Positions 62,758-64,000 of a DNA stretch of 64,000 bases are shown here, piece by piece; position 1 is the first letter of the stretch; each line of letters starts with the position of its first letter. The notes beneath the pieces were generated by a model. That model saw only the letters and a list, made by a program, of their open reading frames with translations, searched no databases and was not told the DNA's origin. This DNA comes from Amorphophallus konjac (lineage: Eukaryota; Streptophyta; Magnoliopsida; Alismatales; Araceae), in contig CM040121.1 in assembly GCA_022559845.1 (NCBI GenBank), positions 572,000,140 to 572,064,139 of the forward strand, given 5' to 3'. The translations under genes were made by a program, and so were the position numbers.

Positions 62758-64000
62758 TGTATTTTAAAAATGAAGTTTGAGCGCCGAGCTCAAACCGGGC
62801 ATCCGATTTGGATTCCGTCAGTTCTGACAAGTCACTTTCATCTCCCCGGTCGTATTGGAATGATCGGCACGGCCATCCGACCGGTATTTCGAATTTTAGA
62901 CCCCCGGACCCGTCCTAACAGTTCATTTGAACTAAGTGTATTTTAAAAATGAAGTTTGAGCGCCGAGCTCAAACCGGGCATCCGATTTGGATTCCGTCAG
63001 TTCTGACAAGTCACTTTCATCTCCCCGGTCGTATTGGAATGATCGGCACGGCCATCCGACCGGTATTTCGAATTTTAGAACCAAATGCCCCGTCCTAACA
63101 GTTCATTTGAACTAAGTGTATTTTAAAAATGAAGTTTGAGCGCCGAGCTCAAACCGGGCATCCGATTTGGATTCCGTCAGTTCTGACAAGTCACTTTCAT
63201 CTCCCCGGTCGTATTGGAATGACCGGCACGGCCATCCGACCGGTATTTCAGATTTTAGACCCCCGGACCCGTCCTAACATTTCATTTGAAATAAGTGTAT
63301 TTTAAAAATGAAGTTTGAGCGCCGAGCTCAAACCGGGCATCCGATTTGGATTCCGTCAGTTCTGACAAGTCACTTTCATCTCCCCGGTCGTATTGGAATG
63401 ATCGGCACGGCCATCCGACCGGTATTTCGAATTTTAGACCCCCGGACCCGTCCTAACAGTTCATTTGAACTAAGTGTATTTTAAAAATGAAGTTTGAGCG
63501 CCGAGCTCAAACCGGGCATCCGATTTGGATTCCGTCAGTTCTGACAAGTCACTTTCATCTCCCCGGTCGTATTGGAATGATCGGCACGGCCATCCGACCG
63601 GTATTTCAGATTTTAGAACCAAATGCCCCGTCCTAACAGTTCATTTGAACTAAGTGTATTTTAAAAATGAAGTTTGAGCGCCGAGCTCAAACCGGGCATC
63701 CGATTTGGATTCCGTCAGTTCTGACAAGTCACTTTCATCTCCCCGGTCGTATTGGAATGACCGGCACGGCCATCCGACCGGTATTTCAGATTTTAGACCC
63801 CCGGACCCGTCCTAACAGTTCATTTGAAATAAGTGTATTTTAAAAATGAAGTTTGAGCGCCGAGCTCAAACCGGGCATCCGATTTGGATTCCGTCAGTTC
63901 TGACAAGTCACTTTCATCTCCCCGGTCGTATTGGAATGATCGGCACGGCCATCCGACCGGTATTTCGAATTTTAGACCCCCGGACCCGTCCTAACAGTTC
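62758..64000. repeat. 179/180-bp satellite array inside the CACTA, with higher-order structure
   Basis: Units start at 62758, 62937, 63117, 63296, 63475, 63655 and 63834; the last runs off the window. Unit lengths are 179, 180, 179, 179, 180, 179. Units 2 and 5 carry TTTTAGAACCAAATGCCCCG where the others have TTTTAGACCCCCGGACCCG. Units 3 and 6 share GACCGGCACGG and GAAATAAG. The array therefore repeats as A-B-C every 538 bases. Each unit contains palindromes TTTGAGC/GCTCAAA and GTCAG/CTGAC. Confidence 0.95.

Larger units (their letters stand above)
61653..64000. mobile_element. CACTA (En/Spm-type) DNA transposon, left end, continues past window
   Basis: It begins CACTACAAGAAAAATCGC, the canonical CACTA terminal inverted repeat. 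A 550-bp subterminal region of inverted and direct GGTCGC-type repeats follows, then a short reverse-strand terminal exon and a satellite array. The preceding triplet CGC would be the 3-bp TSD. The right end is outside the window. Confidence 0.92.

Overview
This window is nuclear DNA from a flowering plant. It shows no intact host gene and is almost entirely nested transposable elements and their decay products. The plant assignment rests on element types seen together: Tekay/Del-type and Tat-type Ty3/gypsy retrotransposons, a plant L1 LINE with a C-terminal RNase H, a CACTA transposon, hAT-type MITEs, a TRIM, and a pseudogene of the plant PMT (DUF248) methyltransferase family. I cannot name the species.

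Layout. 1-470: reversed, decayed Tekay-type LTR fragment. 471-4127: AT-rich spacer with small tandem duplications, a MITE candidate, polypurine DNA and a CT-rich minisatellite. 4128-14250: complete but dead Tekay/Del element (2.6-kb LTRs, PBS, gag-pol with stops and frameshifts, chromodomain, PPT, 5-bp TSD TCCGA) inserted in that minisatellite. 14251-17459: rest of the minisatellite, a GC-rich hAT MITE, a possible host exon, a 121-bp tandem triplicate and a reverse-strand trace of Copia RNase H. 17460-34286: a very large Tat element (LTR, PBS, long gag with an in-frame 28-residue repeat, protease, RT/RNase H, second RNase H, integrase, minisatellite-rich 3' region, antisense ORF). Its antisense ORF is cut by a reverse-strand Tekay element (3' LTR 34287-36567, pol to about 42191), whose RT is itself split by a 5'-truncated L1 LINE (39206-41839, 12-bp TSD).

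At about 42192 the Tekay copy stops abruptly. A 3.7-kb region of successive minisatellites follows, with a TATA box and a stretch resembling the Tat LTR. Then come an old L1 fragment (46470-47290), unassigned GC-rich and AT-rich DNA, a terminal-repeat-bounded segment holding the PMT pseudogene with a hAT MITE inside it (50804-52752), a hAT MITE containing a complete TRIM (53101-53918), a second copy of the GC-rich MITE (58668-59213), and the left end of a CACTA transposon (61653 to the window end). The CACTA contains a 179/180-bp satellite organised as a three-monomer higher-order repeat.

The genes do not form a host pathway; each set belongs to one retroelement replication cycle (Gag particle, protease, reverse transcriptase, RNase H, integrase), and all are inactivated. 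The strongest unusual signals are: (1) arrays of about 23-nt inverted repeats in the LTRs of both Tekay copies; (2) the 538-bp higher-order satellite inside the CACTA; (3) the cascade of minisatellites at 42192-45100; (4) nested TRIM-in-MITE and MITE-in-pseudogene insertions with readable target-site duplications. All identifications come from reading the sequence; no database search was run.
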